Program-made: the position numbers and the translations under genes
The notes under the pieces: model-generated
Database searches by the model: none
The model's input: only the letters and a program-made list of their open reading frames with translations
What the model was told of the DNA's origin: nothing
DNA from: CALNYZ01 sp942490945
GTDB taxonomy: Bacteria; Pseudomonadota; Gammaproteobacteria; UBA6429; Thiohalophilaceae
Assembly: GCA_942490945.1 (NCBI GenBank)
Contig: CALNYZ010000044.1
Location: 620,001 to 684,000 of the forward strand
DNA: 64,000 bases
Direction: 5' to 3'
Part shown: piece after piece, positions 44,847 to 53,727 of the stretch
Layout of the letters: each line of letters begins with the position of its first letter
Numbering within the stretch: position 1 is the first letter of the stretch

Positions 44847-46043
44847 TCACACATATTGCCCGGCACACCAGCCCGATGACCAGGCCCACTGGAAATTATA
44901 ACCACCGAGCCAACCGGTTACATCCAGCACCTCACCGACAAAGTACAATCCTTTCACTTCCTTTGTTTCAAAAGTTTTTGAAGAAACCGCATCACAGTCA
45001 ACACCACCGACGGTGACTTCTGCAGTACGATAGCCTTCCGTACCGTTGGGCTTTAACTGCCAATTTTGTAATTGTTGTGCCACCGTTCCAAACTGTTTAT
45101 CTGACAGGCTTTGCAATACACTCACCAACAGATTTTCTTCAATAAATGCCTCTATCACGCGCCTGGGCAAATAGTTGGTTAACACTGTTTTCAGAATTTG
45201 TTGCGGTGATTTTCCGCGAGCCTGCTTTAAAACATCAGCCAGTTCAATGTCCGGTAGCAGATTAATCGACACCGTCTCGCCTGGCTGCCAATACGATGAG
45301 ATTTGCAAAATCGCCGGACCACTCAGGCCACGATGCGTGAATAAGATATTCTCCCGAAAGTTGATACGTTCATTGCTGACCATACTGTCAATTGCGATAC
45401 CAGATAACGGCGCGTATTTTTGTTTATCCGCTTCATGCAAGGTAAAGGGCACCAGCCCTGCTCGCGTCGGAATAACATCGATACCAAACTGTTCCGCAAT
45501 TTTATATCCTAACGGCGTCGCGCACATTTTAGGAATGGACAAACCACCCGTAGCAATTACCAACGACTCGCATACATAAGTATTATCTGTTGTGATGACG
45601 GTGAATGTCTTGCCCGGGTTTTGTTTCGCACCCGTGATATCGCAATTTAATGTAATCTGCACAGCCTGCTCTGCACATTCTGCCAGCAGCATCGACAAAA
45701 TATCTTTCGCGCTGTCATTACAAAACAGTTGTCCGTGCGCACGTTCGTGAAAGGCAATCTCGTGCTTTTCCACCATGGCAATAAAATCCCACTGTGTGAA
45801 GCGCTTTAATGCGGATTTACAAAAATGCGGGTTGTGAGAAATAAAATTTTCGGCGCTGACATCATAATTGGTAAAGTTACAACGACCCCCGCCAGACATG
45901 AGAATTTTCTTACCGGCCTTGTTGGCACGATCAAGCACTATAACCTTACGGCCACGCTTCCCCGCTTCGATGGCACACATTAAACCGGCGGCGCTGGCGC
46001 CGATGATGAGGACGTCGGTAGAGATTGAGTTTACGTGAGGCAT
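44847..46043 (-). CDS. NAD(P)/FAD-dependent oxidoreductase, BaiN/HI0933 family (YhiN-like)
   Basis: 398 residues. TDVLIIGASAAGLMCAIEAG is the N-terminal FAD-binding GxGxxG-type site, followed by AGKKILMSGGGRCNFTNYDV, the signature of the family. VTGWLGGYNFQWAWSSGWC near the end holds the second FAD contact. The biochemical role of this family is not settled; BaiN itself acts on bile acids in gut clostridia, which is unlikely here. It lies between the MASE1 gene and hisI, on the his strand. Confidence 0.9.
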   Translation of the reverse strand: MPHVNSISTDVLIIGASAAGLMCAIEAGKRGRKVIVLDRANKAGKKILMSGGGRCNFTNYDVSAENFISHNPHFCKSALKRFTQWDFIAMVEKHEIAFHERAHGQLFCNDSAKDILSMLLAECAEQAVQITLNCDITGAKQNPGKTFTVITTDNTYVCESLVIATGGLSIPKMCATPLGYKIAEQFGIDVIPTRAGLVPFTLHEADKQKYAPLSGIAIDSMVSNERINFRENILFTHRGLSGPAILQISSYWQPGETVSINLLPDIELADVLKQARGKSPQQILKTVLTNYLPRRVIEAFIEENLLVSVLQSLSDKQFGTVAQQLQNWQLKPNGTEGYRTAEVTVGGVDCDAVSSKTFETKEVKGLYFVGEVLDVTGWLGGYNFQWAWSSGWCAGQYV

Positions 46044-46054
46044 AGAAAAATATT

Positions 46055-46122
46055 GTCACTCCCGTGCAGACGGGAATTTGATTCAAATATTTCTAGATTC
46101 CCTGCCTTCGCAGGGAATGACG
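46055..46122. repeat. Pair of extragenic palindromes after hisI
   Basis: TCCCGTGCAGACGGGA (46059-46074) and ATTCCCTGC-CTTC-GCAGGGAAT (46097-46118) are hairpins. The second is flanked by AG and GACG, so reads like the AGATTCC...GGAATGACG repeats at 1153-2777. They lie between hisI and the BaiN-like gene and may end the his transcript. Confidence 0.75.
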
Positions 46123-46128
46123 AGCTTG

Positions 46129-46509
46129 TTATTTATATATGTCATTCGGGTCTTTGAGTACCGCTTCGACTTCTACCCACTTACCGTCTTTTAACTGCTT
46201 AAAGAAACAGTTATGCCGGCCGGTATGACAGGCGATGCCACCAATTTGTTCAACTTCCAGCAGCACAACGTCGTTATCGCAATCGAGCCGAATGTCTTTC
46301 AGGCTTTGCACATGACCGGACTCTTCGCCCTTGCGCCAGAGTTTGTTGCGGGAACGCGACCAGTAAATTGCACGGCCTTCCTTCACCGTTAATTCCAGCG
46401 CCTCGCGATTCATCCATGCCATCATCAAAATCTTGCCGGTTCCGGTTTCCTGTGCGATGGCAGGGACCAGTCCGTCCTTGTCCCATTTGATGTCATCGAG
46501 CCAACTCAT
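46129..46509 (-). CDS. hisI: Phosphoribosyl-AMP cyclohydrolase
   Basis: 126 residues. MSWLDDIKWDKDGLVPAIAQ is the family start. MAWMNREALELTVKEGRAIY and YWSRSRNKLWRKGEESGHVQ carry the family core, and CDNDVVLLEVEQIGGIACHTGR contains the zinc-binding Cys residues. It opens the purine ring of phosphoribosyl-AMP. It directly follows hisF without a gap. It is the last his gene before the interruption that separates it from hisE. Confidence 0.97.
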   Translation of the reverse strand: MSWLDDIKWDKDGLVPAIAQETGTGKILMMAWMNREALELTVKEGRAIYWSRSRNKLWRKGEESGHVQSLKDIRLDCDNDVVLLEVEQIGGIACHTGRHNCFFKQLKDGKWVEVEAVLKDPNDIYK

Positions 46510-47283
46510 TTATAGCCTGACCTCAATTCCCGCATCGGCCATATGACGTTTTGCCTGACCAACAGTAAATTCACCAAAATGAAAAATACTCGCGGCGAGC
46601 ACCGCATCGGCTTTACCCTGTTTTACACCTTCAACCAGATGATCAAGATTGCCAACGCCGCCCGATGCGATCACAGGCACATCCACCGCATCACTGATGG
46701 CACTGGTGAGTTCGAGATCAAAACCGATCCTGGTACCATCGCGATCCATGCTGGTCAGCAATATTTCACCGGCACCGTAGTCGACCATTTTGATGGCCCA
46801 TTCAACGGCATCAATACCGGTGGGCTTGCGACCGCCGTGGGTGAAAATTTCCCAACGGTTTGCTTGTCCTGCGTCACTAACTTTTTTCGCATCAATCGCG
46901 ACGACAATACATTGCGAACCGAATTTTTCCGCGGCTTCTTTGACGAACTCGGGGTTAAACACCGCGGCGGTGTTGATACCGACTTTATCGGCGCCGGCGT
47001 TTAACATGCGACGAATGTCTTCGACCTTGCGTATACCACCACCGACCGTTAACGGAATAAACACTTGCCCGGCCACTTGCTCTACAACATGCACCATGGT
47101 TTCACGGTTGTCACTGGAGGCGGTGATGTCCAGAAACGTCAGCTCATCGGCACCTTCGGCATCATAACGCCGTGCGATTTCAACCGGGTCGCCAGCATCA
47201 CGTATATCGACGAACTGCACGCCTTTGACGACGCGACCGTTGTCGACATCTAAACAAGGAATAATACGTTTCGCCAGGCCCAT
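46510..47283 (-). CDS. hisF: Imidazole glycerol phosphate synthase, cyclase subunit
   Basis: 257 residues, a TIM barrel. MGLAKRIIPCLDVDNGRVVK carries the catalytic Asp (near residue 11), and a second Asp is in LLTSMDRDGTRIGFD. With HisH it makes imidazole glycerol phosphate and AICAR. It follows hisA with a gap of 15 nt. Confidence 0.98.
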   Translation of the reverse strand: MGLAKRIIPCLDVDNGRVVKGVQFVDIRDAGDPVEIARRYDAEGADELTFLDITASSDNRETMVHVVEQVAGQVFIPLTVGGGIRKVEDIRRMLNAGADKVGINTAAVFNPEFVKEAAEKFGSQCIVVAIDAKKVSDAGQANRWEIFTHGGRKPTGIDAVEWAIKMVDYGAGEILLTSMDRDGTRIGFDLELTSAISDAVDVPVIASGGVGNLDHLVEGVKQGKADAVLAASIFHFGEFTVGQAKRHMADAGIEVRL

Positions 47284-47298
47284 ATATCTAAAGCTCCT

Positions 47299-48036
47299 TT
47301 AGGCCGATAACTCATCAGCAAGCTTTTGCCCCGCGGCGAAATCAAGCGTGCCTTCATATATCGCACGACCGGTGATCGCTCCCATGATGCCTTCGCTTTC
47401 AACGCCACATAACTCACGCACATCATCGAGATTGGTGATGCCGCCCGAAGCAATGATCGGAATGTTGACTGCTTGCGCTAATTTAACGGTGGATTCGACA
47501 TTCACCCCACCCATCATGCCGTCGCGGCCAATATCGGTATAGACGATGGCGGCGACGCCGTCTTCTTCAAAATGTTTCGCCATGTCGATAACATCGTGCT
47601 TGGAAAGCTTGGACCAGCCATCGATCGCGACCTTACCGTCCTTTGCATCGAGCCCGACGATGACATGACCGGGAAATTCGATACACACATCACGTACGAA
47701 ATGCGGCTGGTTCACCGCCTTGGTGCCGATGATCACATACTGCACACCGGCATCCAGATAAATCTGGATCGTGTCTTCATCACGAATGCCACCACCGATT
47801 TGTACCGGGATATCGCCACAGAGCTCGGTAATTTTGTGCACGACATCGAAGTTCACCGGTTGGCCTGCAAAGGCGCCGTTTAAATCCACGATGTGAATGC
47901 GTCGCGCGCCTTCATCGAGCCAACGTTTTGCCATGTCGACCGGGTTGTCGGCAAAAATGGTTTCGTCGTCCATTTTGCCCTGGCGCAAGCGCACGCACTT
48001 GCCGTCTTTAATATCTATTGCTGGGATGAGTATCAT
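47299..48036 (-). CDS. hisA: 1-(5-phosphoribosyl)-5-[(5-phosphoribosylamino)methylideneamino]imidazole-4-carboxamide isomerase
   Basis: 245 residues, a TIM barrel starting MILIPAIDIKDGKCVRLRQG. The catalytic Asp is in IPAIDIKDGKC, and a second one in VYTDIGRDGMMGG. It isomerises ProFAR for histidine synthesis. It follows hisH with a gap of about 35 nt. Confidence 0.97.
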   Translation of the reverse strand: MILIPAIDIKDGKCVRLRQGKMDDETIFADNPVDMAKRWLDEGARRIHIVDLNGAFAGQPVNFDVVHKITELCGDIPVQIGGGIRDEDTIQIYLDAGVQYVIIGTKAVNQPHFVRDVCIEFPGHVIVGLDAKDGKVAIDGWSKLSKHDVIDMAKHFEEDGVAAIVYTDIGRDGMMGGVNVESTVKLAQAVNIPIIASGGITNLDDVRELCGVESEGIMGAITGRAIYEGTLDFAAGQKLADELSA

Positions 48037-48071
48037 GATGTTGTAGGATCGTTGTTGTTGTTAAATTCAGG

Positions 48072-48734
48072 TTATTGTTGGCCGTTCCACTTTAAAAAGT
48101 TAGCATAAACTTGTAAACCTGCCTGTGCACTCTTTTCCGGGTGAAACTGCGTGGCAAACACATTATCTTTGGCAATCGCCGCGGTAAAACTGAAACCATA
48201 GACACAGGTACCCGCGATCACATCGGGCAAACCGGGTTCGGCATAGTAACTGTGTACAAAATAAAATCGCGTATCCTGCGCGATACCTTGCCACATCGGG
48301 TGATCCAGGACCTGATGTACCTGATTCCAGCCCATATGCGGAATTTTCAGGTGGGTTTTGATCTGTTGTTCTTTAAAACTGTCGCCAAAGAACTGCACTT
48401 TACCGGGAAAGACGTGTAAACAATCGACACCATTATTTTCGGCGCTACTTTCAAGCATAGCTTGCATACCGACACACACACCGAGCAGGGGTTTGCCCGA
48501 TTTGACCACGTGATGCACAACCGCATCCATACCCAGTCGCCGCATTTCACCCATGCAGTCGCGCATCGCGCCGACACCGGGTAGCACCACACGGTCTGCC
48601 GCTTCGATGATGCTGGCATCACCGCTGACAATGATCTCAACCTTGTCGCCGGACTTTTGCGCGACGGTTTCCAGTGCCTTGGCCACTGAATGGAGATTGC
48701 CCATGCCATAATCAATAACTGCTACGCGTTGCAT
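48072..48734 (-). CDS. hisH: Imidazole glycerol phosphate synthase, glutaminase subunit
   Basis: 220 residues, class I glutamine amidotransferase. MQRVAVIDYGMGNLHSVAKA is the start; GVCVGMQAMLE contains the nucleophile Cys, and ATQFHPEKSAQAG the His and Glu. It feeds ammonia to HisF. Confidence 0.97.
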   Translation of the reverse strand: MQRVAVIDYGMGNLHSVAKALETVAQKSGDKVEIIVSGDASIIEAADRVVLPGVGAMRDCMGEMRRLGMDAVVHHVVKSGKPLLGVCVGMQAMLESSAENNGVDCLHVFPGKVQFFGDSFKEQQIKTHLKIPHMGWNQVHQVLDHPMWQGIAQDTRFYFVHSYYAEPGLPDVIAGTCVYGFSFTAAIAKDNVFATQFHPEKSAQAGLQVYANFLKWNGQQ

Positions 48735-48804
48735 TGTGGTTTCGCTTTATTTTCTGGAAATGAGTGCTAACTCTGTATTTGTGACCCGATTCCTGTCGCC
48801 TGGG

Positions 48805-49404
48805 TTAAAGACTACCCTTGGTCGAGGGAATGCCTGACATGCGCGGGTCTGGCTCTAACGCCATACGCACCGCACGGCCGAAGGCCTTGAATATGGTTTC
48901 CGCAATATGGTGCGCATTGTTGCCACGCAAACAATCAATATGCAGTGACACCAGCGCATGGTTACAAAAGCCCTGAAAAAATTCATGTAGCAAATCCACA
49001 TCAAACTCACCGATGTGTGAACGTGGATAATCGGCATGGTATTCAAGACCGGGGCGACCGGAGAAATCGACTACCACACGCGACAGGGCTTCATCGAGTG
49101 GGACATAGGCGTGCCCATAACGACGGATACCTTTTTTATCGCCCACAGCTTTGGCGACGGCTTGCCCCAGCGTGATGCCGATGTCTTCCACGGTGTGGTG
49201 GGCATCGATGTGTAAGTCACCTTCGGCCTGAATAGCGAGGTCAATCAGGCCATGACGGGCGATTTGATCCAGCATGTGTTCGAGGAAGGGTACGCCGGTC
49301 TGCATTGAGGTTGCACCGCTACCGTCAATGTTCACTTCGACCTTAATTTGTGTTTCCAGCGTATTTCGCTCAACTTTTGCTACCCGGTTGGCTTGCGTGC
49401 CCAT
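48805..49404 (-). CDS. hisB: Imidazoleglycerol-phosphate dehydratase (monofunctional HisB)
   Basis: 199 residues. FLEHMLDQIARHGLIDLAIQ and DLHIDAHHTVEDIGITLGQA carry the His and Glu of the manganese site, and a second copy HALVSLHIDCLRGNNAHHIA completes the pseudo-symmetric active site. It lacks the phosphatase domain of the bifunctional E. coli HisB. First gene of the visible hisBHAFI group. Confidence 0.96.
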   Translation of the reverse strand: MGTQANRVAKVERNTLETQIKVEVNIDGSGATSMQTGVPFLEHMLDQIARHGLIDLAIQAEGDLHIDAHHTVEDIGITLGQAVAKAVGDKKGIRRYGHAYVPLDEALSRVVVDFSGRPGLEYHADYPRSHIGEFDVDLLHEFFQGFCNHALVSLHIDCLRGNNAHHIAETIFKAFGRAVRMALEPDPRMSGIPSTKGSL

Positions 49405-49528
49405 AAATGCTCCACTTGTGTATTGTTTACTCAGGGGTAATCTACACGTAACTCACTGATAATAAAAGATGATATTTGTCGACCAGCATACTTGCTTACG
49501 CTAGTCTGGCAAAACGTCCACACCAATT

Positions 49529-49542
49529 ATGATCTGGATCAA
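49529..49542 (+). promoter_or_regulatory. FNR-box-like site upstream of fnr
   Basis: ATGATCTGGATCAA at 49529-49542 differs from the FNR consensus TTGAT-N4-ATCAA at one position. It lies about 82 nt before the fnr start, consistent with autoregulation. Confidence 0.65.
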
Positions 49543-49623
49543 GCTATATTTTAAAGGTATAGTTTTAACAACACACGCATAATTTATAACTATTCTTCGC
49601 GTGACAAATCAGAGGCCGGCTCA

Positions 49624-50373
49624 ATGACGAAATCGGTAATCAATCTCGACGATATACGTAGCAAATGCCAAACCTGCAGCTTGTATCAATTATGCTTGCC
49701 TATGGGTCTTGAAAGCGGTGAGATGGAGCAGCTCGATAACATCATTAAACGCCGCCGTGTGATCAAAAAAGGCGAGTTTTTATATCAGTGTGGCGACAAG
49801 TTTCACTCGTTGTTTGCAGTACGATCCGGTTCGTTCAAGTCCTTTACCCCGGTAGATAATGACGCCGAGCAAATTATCGGTTTCCACCTGCCCGGTGAGC
49901 TGATTGGGCTGGATGCCATCAGCCAATCAAAACATCAGAGTTATGCGCAAGCACTGGAAACTACCAGTGTTTGTGAAATACCCTTCGCACGCCTGGAAGA
50001 ACTCAGTATGAAAGTAAGTGGCTTACAGCATCACTTGTTCAGCATCATGAGCGAAGACATTCAGAACGAGCATTGCCATGTCACGCAACTGGCAAAGCGC
50101 TCAGCCGAGGCGCGACTGGCGCATTTTTTACTCGATTTGGGTGCGCGCTTCAGGAAACTGGGCTACTCCGGCACCGAATTTAATCTCAGTATGTCGCGGA
50201 ATGACATTGCCAACCTGCTGGGACTGGCCGTGGAAACCGTGAGTCGTTTGTTGACCCACTTCCAGGAAGAGGGCATCCTGGTTGTTGAGAGAAAATATAT
50301 TAAAATCAACAAGATAGTTGAACTTGAACGCCACACCCATGCCTGTCCTTCAGAGAATTTCCAATCCGCCTAA
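49624..50373 (+). CDS. fnr: Fnr/Anr-type oxygen-responsive regulator
   Basis: 249 residues. Cys residues C15, C18, C24 (SKCQTCSLYQLC) and C117 match the [4Fe-4S] ligands of Fnr. The cyclic-nucleotide-binding fold is followed by a helix-turn-helix with MSRNDIANLLGLAVETVSRL near residue 189, the E-SR recognition pattern of Fnr. The protein dimerises and activates low-oxygen genes when its cluster is intact. The cco operon starts 126 nt downstream and has its own FNR-like site. Confidence 0.95.
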   Translation: MTKSVINLDDIRSKCQTCSLYQLCLPMGLESGEMEQLDNIIKRRRVIKKGEFLYQCGDKFHSLFAVRSGSFKSFTPVDNDAEQIIGFHLPGELIGLDAISQSKHQSYAQALETTSVCEIPFARLEELSMKVSGLQHHLFSIMSEDIQNEHCHVTQLAKRSAEARLAHFLLDLGARFRKLGYSGTEFNLSMSRNDIANLLGLAVETVSRLLTHFQEEGILVVERKYIKINKIVELERHTHACPSENFQSA

Positions 50374-50421
50374 TACCTTGAATAAATTTGGGTCATATAA
50401 GTATATTAACAACTGATTTAT

Positions 50422-50435
50422 CTGATCTAGATCAT
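50422..50435 (+). promoter_or_regulatory. FNR-box-like site upstream of ccoN
   Basis: CTGATCTAGATCAT differs from TTGAT-N4-ATCAA at two end positions but keeps the symmetric TGAT-N4-ATCA core. It lies 65 nt before the ccoN ATG, a good position for an FNR-dependent promoter. Confidence 0.7.
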
Positions 50436-50499
50436 TTCAAAGTCGGCTGATTTTCAGGATGCTTCGTCTCATCGATTCATGCACATCGAAGGAAGACTT

Positions 50500-51942
50500 A
50501 TGTCATCACAAAATAATCAAAACACCGAAACCTATAATTACAAAGTTGTGCAGCAATTTGCTGTGATGACTGTCGTGTGGGGTATCGTCGGCATGCTGGT
50601 GGGCGTCATCATCGCTGCACAGCTGGTCTGGCCACAACTCAATTTCGACATTCCCTGGCTAACCTATTCGCGCTTGCGGCCCCTGCATACCAATGCGGTG
50701 ATTTTCGCCTTCGGCGGCTCAGCCTTGTTTGCGACATCCTATTATGTCGTGCAGCGTACCTGTCAGGTACGGCTGTTTGGCGACAAGCTCGCGGCCTTCA
50801 CCTTCTGGGGCTGGACGCTAGTCATCCTGCTCGCTGCGGTTACCTTGCCCCTGGGAATGACCTCTTCCAAGGAATATGCCGAACTCGAGTGGCCAATTGA
50901 TATCCTCATCGCCATAGTGTGGGTGGTGTATGCGATTGTGTTTTTCGGCACCATTATGAAACGCCGTGTGAAGCATATCTATGTCGCCAACTGGTTCTTC
51001 GGCGCGTTTATTATCACTGTCGCCGTGTTGCACATCGTCAATAGCGCCGCGCTACCGATCAGCATGAGCAAGTCCTACTCGGTGTATCCTGGTACCATCG
51101 ATGCGATGGTGCAATGGTGGTACGGACATAATGCGGTGGGCTTTTTCCTCACCGCCGGTTTCCTCGGTATCATGTATTACTTTATTCCCAAACAGGTCGG
51201 CAAACCGATATATTCCTATCGCCTCTCGGTTGTGCATTTCTGGTCGCTGATCTCTTTATATATGTGGGCCGGCCCGCATCACCTGCACTACACCGCCTTG
51301 CCAGACTGGGTGCAAACATTGGGCATGGTGTTCTCGTTAATGTTACTGGCACCGAGCTGGGGCGGCATGATCAACGGTATCATGACCTTGTCCGGTGCAT
51401 GGCATAAGTTACGTACTGATCCGATTCTGAAATTCCTCATCGTATCCTTATCGTTTTACGGCATGTCGACTTTTGAAGGTCCGATGATGTCGATCAAAAC
51501 CGTGAATGCCTTGTCGCATTACACCGATTGGACTATTGGCCATGTACACTCCGGCGCACTGGGCTGGGTGGCACTGGTCTCCATAGGCGCCATGTATGCG
51601 TTGATTCCGAAACTGTTCGACAAGGAACAAATGTATTCGATTAAATTAATCGACACACATTTCTGGATTTCCACCATTGGCATTGTGTTGTACATCTCCT
51701 CGATGTGGATAGCTGGCGTCATGCAGGGCTTGATGTGGCAAGCAGTTAATGCAGACGGCACCTTAACCTATAGCTTTGTCGAAAGTCTGGAGCGGATGTA
51801 TCCGTATTATGCGGTGCGTTTACTCGGCGGCTTGTTGTTCTTTGTCGGCATGTTATTAATGGCTTACAACGTTTACAAAACCATTTCCGGGCCTTCGGCA
51901 GTTATGAAAACCTCAACCCAACCTAATCCAGCCGCGGCATAA
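50500..51942 (+). CDS. ccoN: Cytochrome c oxidase, cbb3-type, subunit I
   Basis: 480 residues from MSSQNNQNTE; AAGGAAG 6 nt before the ATG supports 50500 over 50479. It is a 12-helix heme-copper oxidase core. LRPLHTNAVIF, PLWGGMIN-like segments and VQWWYGHNAVGFFLTAGFLG contain the conserved heme and CuB His residues; WTIGHVHSGALGWVALV carries two more His. It couples O2 reduction to proton pumping at low oxygen. Confidence 0.98.
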   Translation: MSSQNNQNTETYNYKVVQQFAVMTVVWGIVGMLVGVIIAAQLVWPQLNFDIPWLTYSRLRPLHTNAVIFAFGGSALFATSYYVVQRTCQVRLFGDKLAAFTFWGWTLVILLAAVTLPLGMTSSKEYAELEWPIDILIAIVWVVYAIVFFGTIMKRRVKHIYVANWFFGAFIITVAVLHIVNSAALPISMSKSYSVYPGTIDAMVQWWYGHNAVGFFLTAGFLGIMYYFIPKQVGKPIYSYRLSVVHFWSLISLYMWAGPHHLHYTALPDWVQTLGMVFSLMLLAPSWGGMINGIMTLSGAWHKLRTDPILKFLIVSLSFYGMSTFEGPMMSIKTVNALSHYTDWTIGHVHSGALGWVALVSIGAMYALIPKLFDKEQMYSIKLIDTHFWISTIGIVLYISSMWIAGVMQGLMWQAVNADGTLTYSFVESLERMYPYYAVRLLGGLLFFVGMLLMAYNVYKTISGPSAVMKTSTQPNPAAA

Positions 51943-51954
51943 GGAGCAGATACC

Positions 51955-52563
51955 ATGGGACATGAAAAAGTAGAAAAAAATGTCGGCTTGCTGATCGTAC
52001 TGGTATTATTGGTGATCAGTGTCGGCGGTCTGGTGGAAATCGTACCATTATTTTTTCTCAAGGAAACCACCACCCCCGTCACGGGCTTAAAGCCTTACAC
52101 GGCGCTACAACTGGAAGGACGTGATATTTATGTTCGTGAAGGTTGCTATACCTGCCATTCACAAATGATACGGCCGTTCCGTGCCGAAACCGAACGTTAT
52201 GGTCATTACTCTGTTGCCGGTGAATTTGTTTATGATCACCCTTTCCAGTGGGGCTCAAAGCGCACCGGGCCGGATTTACACCGTGTCGGTGGACGATATT
52301 CGGATGACTGGCATCGCGTACATTTAATCAATCCACGCGATGTGGTACCGGAATCCAACATGCCAGGCTTTCCCTGGCTGGAAAAAAACCTGCTCGATCA
52401 CGAGCTCACGCCAAAAAAATTACAAGCCATGCAAACACTCGGCGTGCCGTATGCAGACGCGGATGTTCAGGCGGCAAGTGCTGCAGTTAAAAATAAAACT
52501 GAAATGGATGCACTCATCGCTTATTTACAAGTGCTGGGCACCAGCATCAAGACACGTCAATAG
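51955..52563 (+). CDS. ccoO: Cytochrome c oxidase, cbb3-type, subunit II (monoheme c)
   Basis: 202 residues. One N-terminal membrane helix, then EGCYTCHSQMIRPF with the heme-binding CxxCH at residues 64-68; the axial Met is expected in ESNMPGFPWL. It carries electrons between CcoP and CcoN. Confidence 0.97.
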   Translation: MGHEKVEKNVGLLIVLVLLVISVGGLVEIVPLFFLKETTTPVTGLKPYTALQLEGRDIYVREGCYTCHSQMIRPFRAETERYGHYSVAGEFVYDHPFQWGSKRTGPDLHRVGGRYSDDWHRVHLINPRDVVPESNMPGFPWLEKNLLDHELTPKKLQAMQTLGVPYADADVQAASAAVKNKTEMDALIAYLQVLGTSIKTRQ

Positions 52564-52572
52564 GAGGACAGC

Positions 52573-52761
52573 ATGGATATAGATACCCTACGCATTATCA
52601 GCACGGTATTGTTGTTTATCACCTTCGTTGGCATTTTTATCTGGTCATGGAGCAGCAAGCGCAAGCGCGGATTTAATGAAGCGGCGAACCTTCCCTTTAA
52701 CGAACCGGAACATCCAGCACCGCTACAACAAAAAGCAAATAACAACAAGGGAGAAGCATAA
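52573..52761 (+). CDS. ccoQ: Cytochrome c oxidase, cbb3-type, subunit CcoQ
   Basis: 62 residues with one membrane helix (STVLLFITFVGIFIWSWSSK) and a short charged tail. It lies between ccoO and ccoP with 2-9 nt gaps. Such subunits stabilise the oxidase. Confidence 0.88.
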   Translation: MDIDTLRIISTVLLFITFVGIFIWSWSSKRKRGFNEAANLPFNEPEHPAPLQQKANNNKGEA

Positions 52762-52763
52762 TC

Positions 52764-53660
52764 ATGAGTGGATTCTGGAGTGGCTATGTCATTATTTTAA
52801 CCTTGTTGAACATTGCATTTTGTTTCTGGTTAATTCGTTTCGCGAACAAGAAAAGTGGCTCACAAGCTGGTCAGGATGAAGTCACCGGCCATACCTGGGA
52901 TGGTGACCTGCAGGAATATAACAACCCCTTGCCACGCTGGTGGTTGGGTATGTTTTATATCTCGATCGCATTTAGTCTGATATATCTGGTTGTTTATCCC
53001 GGCATGGGAAACTATGAAGGTGTTTTCAACTGGTCCCAGACCAGTCAGTATGAAGAAGAAATCAAGCAGGCAGAGAAAACCTACGGGCCTATATTTGCAA
53101 AATATGCGGCCACACCCATCACAGAATTGGCAAAAGACAGTAGTGCCACCGACGCCGGGCAACGTTTGTATCTCAACTATTGTGCAACCTGTCATGGCTC
53201 TAATGCCAAAGGCGCAGCGGGTTTCCCCAATCTGACTGACAATGACTGGCTTTATGGTGGTGATGCAGAAGCGATCAAGGCATCCATCCTGAATGGCCGC
53301 AACGGAATTATGCCGGCAATGGGTGCAGCGCTTGGCGATGACATCGACAATGTTGTTGCCTATGTCGAAAGTTTAAGTGGTCGCAAGGTCGATGCAGACA
53401 AGGCAAATGCTGGCAAACCCAAGTTTGAAATGTTTTGCGCCGCCTGTCATCAGGCCAGTGGCAAAGGTAACCCGGCTCTGGGGGCACCCGACCTGACTGA
53501 TAATAACTGGCTATATGGCGGCAGTGCGGGGGTAATCAAAAAAACCATTGTCGAAGGTCGCACGGGTCAGATGCCTGCACACAAGGCGTTTCTTGGTGAA
53601 GACAAGGTACACTTACTGGCAGCTTATATTTATAGCCTGAGTAATAACACGAGCAAGTAA
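52764..53660 (+). CDS. ccoP: Cytochrome c oxidase, cbb3-type, subunit III (diheme c)
   Basis: 298 residues. Two membrane helices near 5-25 and 60-78, then two heme sites, CATCH at 140-144 and CAACH at 225-229. The two c-type domains share similar LTDN(D/N)WLYGG repeats. It takes electrons from cytochrome c for CcoO/CcoN. Confidence 0.97.
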   Translation: MSGFWSGYVIILTLLNIAFCFWLIRFANKKSGSQAGQDEVTGHTWDGDLQEYNNPLPRWWLGMFYISIAFSLIYLVVYPGMGNYEGVFNWSQTSQYEEEIKQAEKTYGPIFAKYAATPITELAKDSSATDAGQRLYLNYCATCHGSNAKGAAGFPNLTDNDWLYGGDAEAIKASILNGRNGIMPAMGAALGDDIDNVVAYVESLSGRKVDADKANAGKPKFEMFCAACHQASGKGNPALGAPDLTDNNWLYGGSAGVIKKTIVEGRTGQMPAHKAFLGEDKVHLLAAYIYSLSNNTSK

Positions 53661-53667
53661 CCACAAT

Positions 53668-53700
53668 AACGCAAAGTCATAACCGCTTTGCGTTGTTTGT
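53668..53700 (+). terminator. Hairpin terminator after ccoP
   Basis: AACGCAAAG (53668-53676) and CTTTGCGTT (53686-53694) form a perfect 9-bp stem with 9-nt loop, followed by GTTTGTTT. It may partly separate ccoNOQP from ccoG. Confidence 0.65.
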
Positions 53701-53727
53701 TTAAATTTCAGGATTTTTTTAGTCATC

